13,138 nt of DNA from DATJSJ01 sp035504175 (GTDB taxonomy: Bacteria > Pseudomonadota > Alphaproteobacteria > Acetobacterales > Acetobacteraceae), in contig DATJSJ010000020.1 of NCBI GenBank assembly GCA_035504175.1, positions 1-13,138 of the forward strand, given 5' to 3'. The notes under the pieces are model-generated. The model was given only the letters and a program-made list of their open reading frames with translations, was not told the origin of the DNA and searched no databases. The stretch's first letter is position 1, and every line of letters starts with the position of its first letter. A program made the translations under genes and the position numbers. This document shows, piece after piece, positions 1 through 6,762 of the stretch.

Positions 1-1
1 G

Positions 2-403
2 AGCGACATCGTCGCCCAGGGCTTCGGTTCGCTCGGACTGATGACCAGCGTGCTGATGTCACCGGACGGGCATACGGTCGAGAGCGAGGCGGCGCACGGC
101 ACCGTCACGCGGCACTATCGCGAGCACCAGAAGGGTCGCGAAACCAGCACCAACCCGATCGCCTCGATCTTCGCCTGGACGCGCGGCCTCGCCTATCGCG
201 GCCGCTTCGACGACACGTCGGCAGTGACGGAATTCGCCGATACGTTGGAGCGCGTCTGCGTCGAGACCGTCGAGGCCGGGTTTATGACCAAGGATCTCGC
301 GATCCTGATCGGCCGCGAGCAGCGCTGGCTGAACACGCAGGACTTCCTCGCCAAGATCGACGAGAATCTGCGCGCGGCCATGGCCGCGCCGAAGGCAGCG
401 TAG
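2..403 (+). CDS. icd: NADP-dependent isocitrate dehydrogenase, C-terminal part (5' truncated by window edge)
   Basis: The reading frame is open from base 2 and ends at TAG 401-403, giving the last 133 residues of an enzyme usually about 400-410 residues long. It oxidatively decarboxylates isocitrate to 2-oxoglutarate, making NADPH, in the cytoplasmic TCA cycle. The segment DIVAQGFGSLGLMTSVLM followed by EAAHGTVTRHYREHQKG and STNPIASIFAWTRGL is the hallmark of the dimeric eukaryote-like (type II) family. In that family the Arg-His of GTVTRHYR contacts the 2'-phosphate of NADP, so NADP rather than NAD use is expected. The C-terminus is complete. The next gene is convergent and ends 44 bases downstream. 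Identity is very secure; the start, promoter and catalytic N-terminal half lie outside the window. Confidence 0.97.
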   Translation, partial: SDIVAQGFGSLGLMTSVLMSPDGHTVESEAAHGTVTRHYREHQKGRETSTNPIASIFAWTRGLAYRGRFDDTSAVTEFADTLERVCVETVEAGFMTKDLAILIGREQRWLNTQDFLAKIDENLRAAMAAPKAA

Positions 404-447
404 CGGGACGCAGCGACGGGCGATGCGCCGCCCGCCGCTGCGCAGCC

Positions 448-870
448 TCAGCTTCCCGCCTTCGCCTTTGCCGGCTTGGCGGAAGCCGACTTCTGCTCGC
501 CATGGGCGGCGTGAAGGCCGCGCTTCACCAGATCGGCCTCGCAGCCGTAACCGCCATGCTTGGTGGTGCCGTAGTGCCGGGTGCCCGGGAGGTGAAACAC
601 CTTCCGCGAGCTCGCCCAGACGACGGTGTCCGACGGGCAGTGCTGCTTCGCCTCGGCCTCGGTTGCATACTCTCCGGCGCGCAGATGGTGCCGCTTCTTC
701 GCGGCCGCAGGCGCCGTCGTCGTCGCGGCATCCGAAGGGGTGGCGGATGCCGCCCGTGTCACGGCGGGCTGCACTATCAGCAGGACCGCCGTGGCCGCCA
801 CCATGGTGACAAGCTGCTGCACGGATCGCTCGCTCGCAGGATGGGTCACCGCCTGTCGGGACGCGCGCAT
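448..870 (-). CDS. Small secreted protein of unknown function with a 'VVW..S..VFHLPGTRHYGTTK' core
   Basis: A 140-residue protein. A hydrophobic stretch at about residues 23-38 ending in TRA-ASA looks like an export signal; the preceding 22 residues are long for a signal n-region, so ATG at 804 (residue 23) is an alternative start, though it would leave no positive n-region. After a low-complexity Ala/Thr/Pro linker (41-58) comes a compact core, about 66-118, with VVWASSRKVFHLPGTRHYGT and the cysteines C78 and C110, which could form one disulphide if the protein is periplasmic. The tail is rich in Lys, Ala and Ser. I recognise the core as similar to small exported proteins of proteobacteria with a 'VW.N..S...H..G...YG.TK.G.YMCE.EA' pattern, whose function I do not know. 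It starts 6 bases after the stop of the upstream gene, so the two are probably one transcript. Confidence 0.72.
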   Translation of the reverse strand: MRASRQAVTHPASERSVQQLVTMVAATAVLLIVQPAVTRAASATPSDAATTTAPAAAKKRHHLRAGEYATEAEAKQHCPSDTVVWASSRKVFHLPGTRHYGTTKHGGYGCEADLVKRGLHAAHGEQKSASAKPAKAKAGS

Positions 871-876
871 TGCCGG

Positions 877-1443
877 TCAGCCCCGCCCGGCGGCGGCGGC
901 GTGGCGCAGACGCGTCCCGCGCGAGACTGCGGGCGGCAGCGTGATGGTGTTGGACGCGGCCGTGCTCGGCTCCTCGGCACCCCAACCCTCCTGCGCCATG
1001 TGGCGCGCGGCGCGGCGGTGCTCGACGGCGGCGTTCCAGCGGCGCTGCACGTCATACGCTTCGGGGGTCGGCGCCCGGCCTTCGATGTAGCCGGCGAGAT
1101 TGAAATGCGCCTGGGCGGAGCGGAAATCCCCGGCGCTGATCGCCGCCGCGACATCCGGGTACTGCGTGCGATACCACTCCTCGTCGACCCGCATCGGCAT
1201 CGGGCGACGGCCTTCGGCATAACCGGCGGCGCAGTAATGCGCGAGCCCGGAAGTGAACGCGCCACGCTCGACCGATTCCGCCACGTCGGGATTGGTCTGC
1301 AGATACCAGGCCTCATCGAATCCGGCTTGGACGACCACTGATTCCAGCATCAGCCGGAACAGCGGCAGCGGCATCGTCACCTCTGCGTTCTCCGTATCGA
1401 TGGTGACGCATTCGGCCAGCTGCGAGTGGAACGGCACCGCCAT
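877..1443 (-). CDS. Protein with two tandem 'NPDVA...HY...GY.EGR' repeats, function unknown
   Basis: A 188-residue protein if it starts at ATG 1443, chosen because AGGGGAATTGGGGATC directly precedes it and gives a fair ribosome site; an in-frame TTG at 1452 is possible. Two similar units of about 41 residues occupy roughly 42-82 (FDEAWYLQTNPDVAESVERG, ending AEGRRP) and 86-126 (VDEEWYRTQYPDVAAAISAG, ending IEGRAP). They share the pattern [FV]DE.WY....PDVA..[IV]..G.F.S...H[YF]..AGY.EGR.P. Similar repeats occur, to my knowledge, in large secreted calcium-binding and glycan-related proteins of alphaproteobacteria; here they stand alone. No clear signal peptide or membrane segment is seen. The last 60 residues are polar and low in complexity, with no recognised motif. 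It probably heads a two-gene transcript with the secreted protein downstream. Confidence 0.75.
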   Translation of the reverse strand: MAVPFHSQLAECVTIDTENAEVTMPLPLFRLMLESVVVQAGFDEAWYLQTNPDVAESVERGAFTSGLAHYCAAGYAEGRRPMPMRVDEEWYRTQYPDVAAAISAGDFRSAQAHFNLAGYIEGRAPTPEAYDVQRRWNAAVEHRRAARHMAQEGWGAEEPSTAASNTITLPPAVSRGTRLRHAAAAGRG

Positions 1444-1450
1444 GATCCCC

Positions 1451-1508
1451 AATTCCCCTAATCCGCCATGGACAAATCAACCATAGGGGGAATTACATAC
1501 CATGGCAA
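1451..1508 (-). promoter_or_regulatory. Candidate sigma70-type promoter with an overlapping inverted repeat
   Basis: On the minus strand TTGCCA (1503-1508, 5 of 6 to TTGACA), a 17-base spacer and TATGGT (1480-1485, 4 of 6 to TATAAT) precede the repeat-protein gene, with a predicted start of transcription near 1473, about 30 bases before ATG 1443. An imperfect inverted repeat, AATTCCCCTA at 1451-1460 and TAGGGGGAATT at 1484-1494 (one extra G), brackets the predicted start and overlaps the -10 region, as an operator would. The local AT content is clearly above the surroundings. The promoter is inference from motif match; the repeat is directly seen. Confidence 0.5.
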
Positions 1509-1655
1509 GCTTCGCCTGCGCAGCAAGCGCCGGAATCCGAGGGCCGCGCGCGCGGGCGAAAACGGTCCGAGCCACGACCTGTAATGGCCCGACGGCGCGA
1601 TATGCCCGCGCTGCGGCGCCGGGTTCCGTGAAGATCCCAGGCTCGCCGCCGCGAC

Positions 1656-1670
1656 GGCGCGCTCCGCGCC
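1656..1670 (-). terminator. Weak hairpin just after alaS
   Basis: GGCGCG-CTC-CGCGCC forms a perfect 6-bp stem with a 3-base loop, starting 6 bases past the alaS stop codon. No T-run follows on the minus strand, so a classical intrinsic terminator is doubtful; it may only stabilise the 3' end. The rest of the 1509-1655 interval shows no gene or other clear signal. Confidence 0.25.
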
Positions 1671-1676
1671 TGCCGC

Positions 1677-4349
1677 TTATGCCGCCTGCGAGCTCGCGGT
1701 GGCGAGTGCACCGCGCACGGCCTCCAGCGCGGCATCGGCGTGGCCGCCGTCCGGGCCGCCGGCCTGCGCCAGATCCGGCCGTCCGCCGCCGCCGCGACCA
1801 CCCACGGCGGCGCTGGCGGCGCGCACCAGTTCGACCGCGCTCAGCCGCGGCACCAGGTCGGGCGAGACACCGACCACCACGCTTGCCTTGCCGTCGGCGG
1901 TGGAGACCAGGGCGACGACGCCGGTGCCAAGCTGACGGCCGATCTCCTCGGCAAGGCCTTTCAGCTCCCGCGGCGGCACCTCGCCCAGGTTACGGGCGGC
2001 GAGCCGCACGCCGCCGACCTCCTCGACCGCGGCAGCACCGCCTCCGGTCGCAAGCTTCTTCTGCAGCTCGGCGACCTGCCGCTCCAGCCGGCGGCGATCC
2101 TCGACCAGCGTCGCCACGCGCTCCGGCAGTTCGGCCGTGCTCACGCGCAGCGCTGCGGCGGCCTCGTGCAGGCGGCGCTCCTGCTCTGCCACATGCGCAA
2201 GCGCCGCCTCTCCGGCGACCGCCTCCAGCCGGCGCACTCCGGCGCTGACCGGGCCTTCGGAGACAATCCGGAACAGGCCGATATCGCCGGTGCGCCGGAC
2301 ATGCGTCCCGCCGCAAAGTTCGATCGACCAGGCGCGCTTGCCGGTGTCGCCATCACCCATCGAAACGACGCGGACTTCGTCCCCGTATTTCTCGCCAAAC
2401 AATGCCATGGCGCCTTCCTGCACCGCGGCGTCGGGCGTCATCAGCCTGGTGGTGACGTCGCTGTTCTCGCGGATGCGCGCATTCACCGCCGCCTCCACCA
2501 CAGCGAGATCGTCGCGTCCGATCGGGGTCGGCTGACTCACATCGAAGCGCAGCCGGTCGGGGGCATTCAGGCTGCCCTTCTGCGTCACGTGCGGCCCGAG
2601 CCGCCGGCGCAGCGCCTCGTGCAGCAGATGCGTCGCGGAATGGTGCGCGCGGATGGCGGTGCGCCGGATGTGGTCGACCTCCGCCACCACTGCCTGCCCG
2701 ACCCGCGCCTCGCCGGCCTCCACCATGCCCAGATGCACCAGGAGGTCGCCAACGCGGCGCTGCGTGTCGGAGACAGCGATGCGCATCCCGGCGGACGGCG
2801 TTCCGGCTGCGCCGATGATCACGCCGGTATCGCCGACCTGCCCGCCCGCCTCGCCGTAGAACGGCGTCTGGTTCAGCACCACCGCGACCGGCGTGCCCGG
2901 CCCGGCGGATTCGACGGCAGCGCCGTTGACCACCAGCGCGCGGATCTCCGCCTCGGCAGTCTCCGTGGAATAGCCGAGGAACTCGGTCGCGCCGACGCGC
3001 TCGCGGATATCGAACCAGACGCGCTCGGTCGCGGCATCGCCGGTCCCGGCCCAGGCGGCGCGGGCGCGGGCGCGCTGCTCGGCCATCGCCGCGTCGAAGC
3101 CGACGACGTCGACCGCGCGGCCCTCCTCGCGCAACGCGTCCTGCGTCAGGTCGAGCGGGAAGCCGTACGTATCGTACAGCCGGAAGGCGACGTCGCCCGG
3201 CAGCGCCTCGTCGCTGCCGAGCCGCGCCGTCTCCTCCGCCAGCAGGCCGAGGCCGCGCTCGAGCATCGCCTTGAAGCGGTTCTCCTCGAGCCGCATGGTC
3301 TCGCTGACCAGCGCCTCGGCACGTCCCAGCTCGGGATAGGCGGCACCCATCTGCCGCACCAGCGCCGGCACCAGGCGATGGAACACCGCCTCCTTGGTGC
3401 CCATCATGTGCAGGTGGCGCATCGCCCGGCGCATGATCCGCCGCAGCACGTAGCCGCGACCCTCGTTGCCCGGCAGCACGCCGTCGGCGATCAGGAAGGC
3501 GGTGCTGCGCAGATGGTCGGCGACGACGCGATGGCCGATGCGGTGCGGCCCGTCCGGGTCCTGCCCGGTCGCCTCGGCGCTGGCCAGGACCAGGGCGCGC
3601 AGTGTGTCGGTGTCGTAGTTGTCGTGCTTGCCCTGCAGGATGGCGGCGAAGCGCTCCAGCCCGAGGCCGGTGTCGATCGAGGGGCGCGGCAGCGGCGCGC
3701 GCACGCCGGGCGGTCCCTCCTCGAACTGCATGAACACCAGGTTCCAGATCTCGATGAACCGGTCGCCGTCGGCGTCGGCGCCGCCCGGCGGCCCGCCCGG
3801 CACCTCCGGCCCGTGGTCGTAGAAGATCTCGGAACACGGACCGCAGGGACCGGTGTCGCCCATGCGCCAGAAATTGTCCGAGGTCGGGATACGGATGACG
3901 CGCCCGTCCGGCAGGCCGGCGATGCGCTTCCAGAGATCAGCCGCCTCGTCATCCTCGGAAAAGACGGTGACCAGCAGCCGATCGGCGGGTAGGGCGAAGT
4001 CGCGGGTGACCAGGTTCCAGGCCAGTTCGATCGCGAGCGCCTTGAAGTAGTCGCCGAAGCTGAAATTGCCCAGCATCTCGAAGAAGGTGTGATGCCGCGC
4101 GGTATAGCCGACATTGTCGAGATCGTTGTGCTTGCCGCCGGCGCGGACGCATTTCTGCGCCGTGGTCGCGCGCGAATAGGCGCGTCGCTCCTGGCCGGTG
4201 AAGACGCTCTTGAACTGCACCATGCCGCTGTTGGTGAAGAGCAGCGTCGGGTCATTGCGCGGCACGAGCGGACTGCTCTCGACCACGGCGTGATCGTTGC
4301 GGGCGAAGTAGTCGAGAAATGTCGCACGAATGTCGTTGCTGCTGGGCAT
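1677..4349 (-). CDS. alaS: Alanine--tRNA ligase
   Basis: A complete 890-residue class II aminoacyl-tRNA synthetase, close to the 876 residues of E. coli. It charges tRNA-Ala with alanine in the cytoplasm and removes mischarged Ser or Gly. The catalytic N-terminus begins IRATFLDYFARNDH, with SSPLVPRNDPTLLFTNSGMV (25-44) and the class II core through about residue 240 (RFIEIWNLVFMQFEEG; DTGLGLERFA near 226-235). The tRNA-recognition region (NEGRGYVLRRIMRRA) lies near 295-309. The editing domain carries its metal-binding pairs H570-SAT-H574 and C679-GGT-H683, so proofreading should be intact. A predicted coiled segment (about 716-766) and a glycine-rich DHHA1-type C-terminus (GGRGGGGRPDLAQAGG, 850-865) complete the usual order. 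ATG 4349 matches the conserved N-terminus; an AGGA lies about 15 bases upstream. It stops at TAA 1677-1679. Confidence 0.98.
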   Translation of the reverse strand: MPSSNDIRATFLDYFARNDHAVVESSPLVPRNDPTLLFTNSGMVQFKSVFTGQERRAYSRATTAQKCVRAGGKHNDLDNVGYTARHHTFFEMLGNFSFGDYFKALAIELAWNLVTRDFALPADRLLVTVFSEDDEAADLWKRIAGLPDGRVIRIPTSDNFWRMGDTGPCGPCSEIFYDHGPEVPGGPPGGADADGDRFIEIWNLVFMQFEEGPPGVRAPLPRPSIDTGLGLERFAAILQGKHDNYDTDTLRALVLASAEATGQDPDGPHRIGHRVVADHLRSTAFLIADGVLPGNEGRGYVLRRIMRRAMRHLHMMGTKEAVFHRLVPALVRQMGAAYPELGRAEALVSETMRLEENRFKAMLERGLGLLAEETARLGSDEALPGDVAFRLYDTYGFPLDLTQDALREEGRAVDVVGFDAAMAEQRARARAAWAGTGDAATERVWFDIRERVGATEFLGYSTETAEAEIRALVVNGAAVESAGPGTPVAVVLNQTPFYGEAGGQVGDTGVIIGAAGTPSAGMRIAVSDTQRRVGDLLVHLGMVEAGEARVGQAVVAEVDHIRRTAIRAHHSATHLLHEALRRRLGPHVTQKGSLNAPDRLRFDVSQPTPIGRDDLAVVEAAVNARIRENSDVTTRLMTPDAAVQEGAMALFGEKYGDEVRVVSMGDGDTGKRAWSIELCGGTHVRRTGDIGLFRIVSEGPVSAGVRRLEAVAGEAALAHVAEQERRLHEAAAALRVSTAELPERVATLVEDRRRLERQVAELQKKLATGGGAAAVEEVGGVRLAARNLGEVPPRELKGLAEEIGRQLGTGVVALVSTADGKASVVVGVSPDLVPRLSAVELVRAASAAVGGRGGGGRPDLAQAGGPDGGHADAALEAVRGALATASSQAA

Positions 4350-4553
4350 CGGCGGCCGAAGATCCTGAAGCGTTCCCTCAGGAAGTAGCGCAGCGCGGCA
4401 TTGGCTGCCACCCCCGCCCGGTCCCGCCCCGGCGGGCCCGGGCGCAGAGCACCCCAGTATTCACGACGCAGCCGCCGACCCCTGGAACGAACCGGGATCA
4501 ACCCCCATCTGTCATGCGCTCAGATCGGCCCTGACTTGCGAGTGAGGTATTGC
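4350..4553. other. Divergent control region between alaS and the small secreted gene
   Basis: These 204 bases separate alaS (minus) from a plus-strand gene, so they should hold two outward promoters. I found no convincing -35/-10 pair in either direction. The stretch 4421-4450 is extremely GC-rich and could fold, but it lacks a clean long stem. No open frame here resembles a protein. Confidence 0.4.
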
Positions 4554-4880
4554 ATGATCGCCCGTATCGGCTTCGCCGGCCTGCTGCTGTGCGGCGTGGC
4601 GCAGGCGCATCCGCCGCCCAATCCGGACCCGGCCCTGTCCCCCTGGTTCGAGAGCCTCACCGTGCCCGGGACAGGCGGGTCATGCTGCGCGATGGCGGAT
4701 TGCCGCCAGGCGGATTACCGAATCCGCGCCAACCACTACGAGGCGCTGATCCAGGGCCAATGGATCGCCGTGCCGCCTGACCGCGTGCTGCATCGGACGG
4801 ACAATCCGACCGGCCATGCGGTCGCCTGCTACACGCCCAATCTCGGGATTCTCTGCTTCGTGCTGGCGCCGCAGACCTGA
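4554..4880 (+). CDS. Small exported cysteine-rich protein, function unknown
   Basis: A 108-residue protein. The frame is open further upstream, but ATG 4554 is preferred because GAGTGAGGT lies at normal spacing before it and because it starts directly with a signal peptide: MIARIGFAGLLLCGVAQA, with likely cleavage after A18. The mature part is about 90 residues with five cysteines (C44, C45, C50, C92, C101), pointing to disulphide bonds or metal binding in the periplasm. Distinctive pieces are LSPWFESL, GGSCCAMADC (42-50), HYEALIQGQWIAVPPDRVL (61-79) and RTDNPTGHAVACYTP. I know similar short exported proteins ('SCC..ADC...', 'W..VPPD.VL.R.DNP.G.A..C') in alphaproteobacteria, all uncharacterised as far as I am aware. 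It is divergent from alaS and convergent with the deaminase, 27 bases away, so it is probably transcribed alone. Confidence 0.85.
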   Translation: MIARIGFAGLLLCGVAQAHPPPNPDPALSPWFESLTVPGTGGSCCAMADCRQADYRIRANHYEALIQGQWIAVPPDRVLHRTDNPTGHAVACYTPNLGILCFVLAPQT

Positions 4881-4907
4881 TCGCGGCCGGATGGCGCGCG
4901 TCGGACC

Positions 4908-5372
4908 TCAGCGCTGGTAGGGCGCGGGCAGCAGGCTGCGCACCGGCACCTTGACCGCGGTCGCGCCGGCGGGATCGGTGCCAGGTCGGGCGGGAATGAT
5001 CATCAGCGCCTCCGGGTCGTGATCGAAGATCAGTTCCCGGCAGGCGCCGCAGGGCGGGACGATGGCAATCGCCCGCACGCTCTCCTCCGGCTTCGGATGA
5101 CGCACCGCGACGATGGTGTCGATCGTGCCGTCGCCCTCGAGGATGGCGCGGCCGACCGCGACCGGCTCGGCGCAGATCGAGAGCCGGCCGACCGTGGCGC
5201 CGAGATGCAGGCCGGTGAAGACATGGCCGTCGCGCGTGCGCAGGGCGGCGGCGACCATGTGCCAGAACGGACGGTAATGGCGTAGCAGAGTCTCGCGCGC
5301 TGCCTCGATCAGCGCGCGATCGGCTTCGGTGAGCGACAGCGAGCCGGGCAACCCCGGCTCGATCGCCGGCAT
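4908..5372 (-). CDS. Cytidine/blasticidin-S-deaminase-like zinc enzyme
   Basis: A 154-residue protein starting at ATG 5372, 19 bases after the recA stop, so probably read on from recA. An upstream extension of the frame overlaps recA in another frame and is ignored. Zinc-binding and catalytic motifs of the cytidine deaminase fold are intact: C67-A-E69 within RLSICAEPVAVGRAI, and P107-C108-G-A-C111 within PPCGACRELIF. Hydrolytic deamination of an amino group on a nucleoside-like substrate is therefore expected. Classical cytidine deaminases have an N-x-E ribose-binding element before the CAE motif (VNVENASY); here the same place reads GLHLGATVGR, without it. The layout (LSLTEADRALIEAA start, HVFTGLHLG, CAEPVAV, PCGACRE, VRSLLPAPY end) resembles fungal blasticidin-S deaminase as I recall it. 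The deaminase family is secure; the substrate is not, so no gene symbol is given. Confidence 0.85.
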   Translation of the reverse strand: MPAIEPGLPGSLSLTEADRALIEAARETLLRHYRPFWHMVAAALRTRDGHVFTGLHLGATVGRLSICAEPVAVGRAILEGDGTIDTIVAVRHPKPEESVRAIAIVPPCGACRELIFDHDPEALMIIPARPGTDPAGATAVKVPVRSLLPAPYQR

Positions 5373-5391
5373 GTCCAAGGGCGACGGGCCC

Positions 5392-6426
5392 TCAGTCGGC
5401 CGCCTCGGCTTCTTCGTCGTCGCTCGCCAGCATGGTGTTGGCGACCGCGCCGGCCTGCTCGCGTACGCGCCGTTCGATCGCGTCAGCCATCTCGGCATGG
5501 TCGCGCAGGAACTGCTTGGCGTTCTCCCGCCCCTGGCCGATGCGCTGGCTGTCATAGCTGAACCAGGCGCCGGACTTCTCCACCACGCCGGCCTTGACGC
5601 CGAGATCGAGCAGTTCGCCGACCTTGCTGATGCCCTCGCCGTACATGATGTCGAACTCGACCTGGCGGAACGGCGGCGCCAGCTTGTTCTTCACCACCTT
5701 GACCCGGGTTTGGTTGCCGACCGTCTCGTCGCGATCCTTGATCGAGCCGATGCGGCGGATCTCCATGCGGATCGAGGAGTAGAATTTCAGCGCGTTGCCG
5801 CCGGTGGTGGTCTCCGGGTTGCCGAACATCACGCCGATCTTCAGGCGGATCTGGTTGAGGAAGATCAGCAGCGTCTTGCTGCGCGAGACGCTGCCGGTGA
5901 GCTTGCGCATCGCCTGGCTCATCAGCCGCGCGTGCAGCCCGACATGGGCATCACCCATCTCGCCCTCGAGCTCGGCCCGCGGCACCAGGGCCGCGACGCT
6001 GTCGACCACCAGCACGTCGATCGCGCCGGAGCGCACCAGCGTGTCGGCGATCTCGAGCGCCTGCTCACCGGCATCGGGCTGGCTGATCAGCAGATTGTCG
6101 ATGTCGACGCCGAGCTTGCGGCCGTAGATCGGGTCGAGCGCGTGCTCCGCGTCGATGAAGGCGCAGGTGCCGCCACGGCGCTGCGCCTCGGCGATCGCGT
6201 GCAGCGCGAGGGTGGTCTTGCCGGAGCTTTCCGGCCCGTAGATCTCGATGATCCGGCCGCGCGGCAAGCCGCCGATGCCGAGTGCCAGGTCGAGGCCGAG
6301 CGATCCGGAGGGGATCACTTCCACCTGCTCGTCGGCGCCCTTCGCGCCCATGCGCATGATCGAGCCCTTGCCGAAGGCTCGCTCGATCTGACTCAGCGCG
6401 GCGTCGAGCGCGCGGTTTTTTTCCAT
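5392..6426 (-). CDS. recA: Recombinase RecA
   Basis: A complete 344-residue RecA. It forms ATP-dependent filaments on single-stranded DNA, pairs homologous strands and triggers LexA self-cleavage in the SOS response. Visible elements are the N-terminal oligomerisation helix (ALDAALSQIERAFGKGSIMR), Walker A GPESSGKT (64-71), the catalytic glutamate in DAEHALD (E94), Walker B VLVVDS (138-143), loop L1 around EGEMGDAHVGL (154-164), NQIRLKIGVMFGNPETTTGG (191-210, containing L2) and GGNALKFYSS. The C-terminus is acidic (DDEEAEAAD), as in other RecAs, where this tail restrains DNA binding. ATG 6426 is supported by GAGAGGATCACG directly upstream. The deaminase follows 19 bases after its stop. Upstream lies a long non-coding leader with a probable SOS promoter. 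No intein or frame break. Confidence 0.99.
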   Translation of the reverse strand: MEKNRALDAALSQIERAFGKGSIMRMGAKGADEQVEVIPSGSLGLDLALGIGGLPRGRIIEIYGPESSGKTTLALHAIAEAQRRGGTCAFIDAEHALDPIYGRKLGVDIDNLLISQPDAGEQALEIADTLVRSGAIDVLVVDSVAALVPRAELEGEMGDAHVGLHARLMSQAMRKLTGSVSRSKTLLIFLNQIRLKIGVMFGNPETTTGGNALKFYSSIRMEIRRIGSIKDRDETVGNQTRVKVVKNKLAPPFRQVEFDIMYGEGISKVGELLDLGVKAGVVEKSGAWFSYDSQRIGQGRENAKQFLRDHAEMADAIERRVREQAGAVANTMLASDDEEAEAAD

Positions 6427-6452
6427 CGTGATCCTCTCGCGGCGTTTGTATC

Positions 6453-6467
6453 AACCCTGGGTTTATA
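6453..6467 (-). promoter_or_regulatory. Possible proximal recA promoter -10 with adjoining palindrome
   Basis: TATAAA on the minus strand (6462-6467) is a 5 of 6 match to TATAAT in an otherwise GC-rich region, 36 bases before the recA ATG. It runs into the perfect 11-base palindrome AACCC-A-GGGTT (6453-6463), which would sit at the transcription start. No good -35 is present at 16-18 bases, so a constitutive start here would need help or is weak. Direct motif, inferred role. Confidence 0.3.
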
Positions 6468-6712
6468 GCAGGGTCCTGTGCAGTCGTCCCGCCGAATCGG
6501 TGCCTGAGTGTGTCACGGCGGCGAACGGCATCGCAACCGCCGCCCGGTTCGCTCATTCGCGATCCCTGGGCCGCCGAATCCAGCCTGCCGCATCCGGTTC
6601 GGTCGTCTTCCCTACCCTGCTGGTCCTTCCCCGGCGTCGAGGCGGCGGCCTGTCCTGCGTCGCCACATCGGATCAAGCCCGGGCCCGGACCAGGGGTCGG
6701 CGTTAAGAAAGC

Positions 6713-6762
6713 GTTTTCGTTATGTTCTGTAATGGCGCGTCGTGCAAGAACTTTTCACGAAC
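6713..6762 (-). promoter_or_regulatory. Probable SOS promoter of recA with two LexA-type boxes
   Basis: A perfect GAAC-TTTTCAC-GAAC (6748-6762; GTTC-N7-GTTC on the minus strand) matches the alphaproteobacterial LexA box. A second box, GTTT-TCGTTAT-GTTC (6713-6727), matches 7 of 8 positions. On the minus strand TTGCAC (6742-6747), a 17-base spacer and CATAAC (6719-6724, 4 of 6) form a plausible promoter: the perfect box abuts the -35 and the other covers the -10, which fits repression by LexA. The boxes are 35 bases apart centre to centre. recA is the only gene downstream in this direction, starting about 285 bases away. A third 7-of-8 site lies at 6523-6537 but may be chance. Confidence 0.65.

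Noticed and set aside
1740..3992. A 750-codon open frame antisense to alaS
   Set aside because: Its product is low-complexity and rich in His, Arg, Gly and Ala, with no family resemblance. Long antisense frames are normal opposite GC-rich genes with strong third-position bias, and alaS itself is unmistakable.
4014..4028. Perfect GTTC-CAGGCCA-GTTC inside alaS
   Set aside because: It matches the LexA box exactly but is within coding sequence, far from a promoter, and one such chance match is expected in a window of this size. It also shows that motif match alone is not proof.
4401..4553. 51-codon upstream extension of the small secreted protein
   Set aside because: The extension is Arg/Pro-rich, and ATG 4554 has both a good ribosome site and an immediate signal peptide.
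5373..5555. 61-codon upstream extension of the deaminase overlapping recA
   Set aside because: It lies wholly in or near the recA 3' end in another frame and reads as out-of-frame RecA; the deaminase family starts near ATG 5372.
5329..6468. A 379-codon open frame antisense to recA
   Set aside because: Composition-driven shadow of recA, with no family resemblance.
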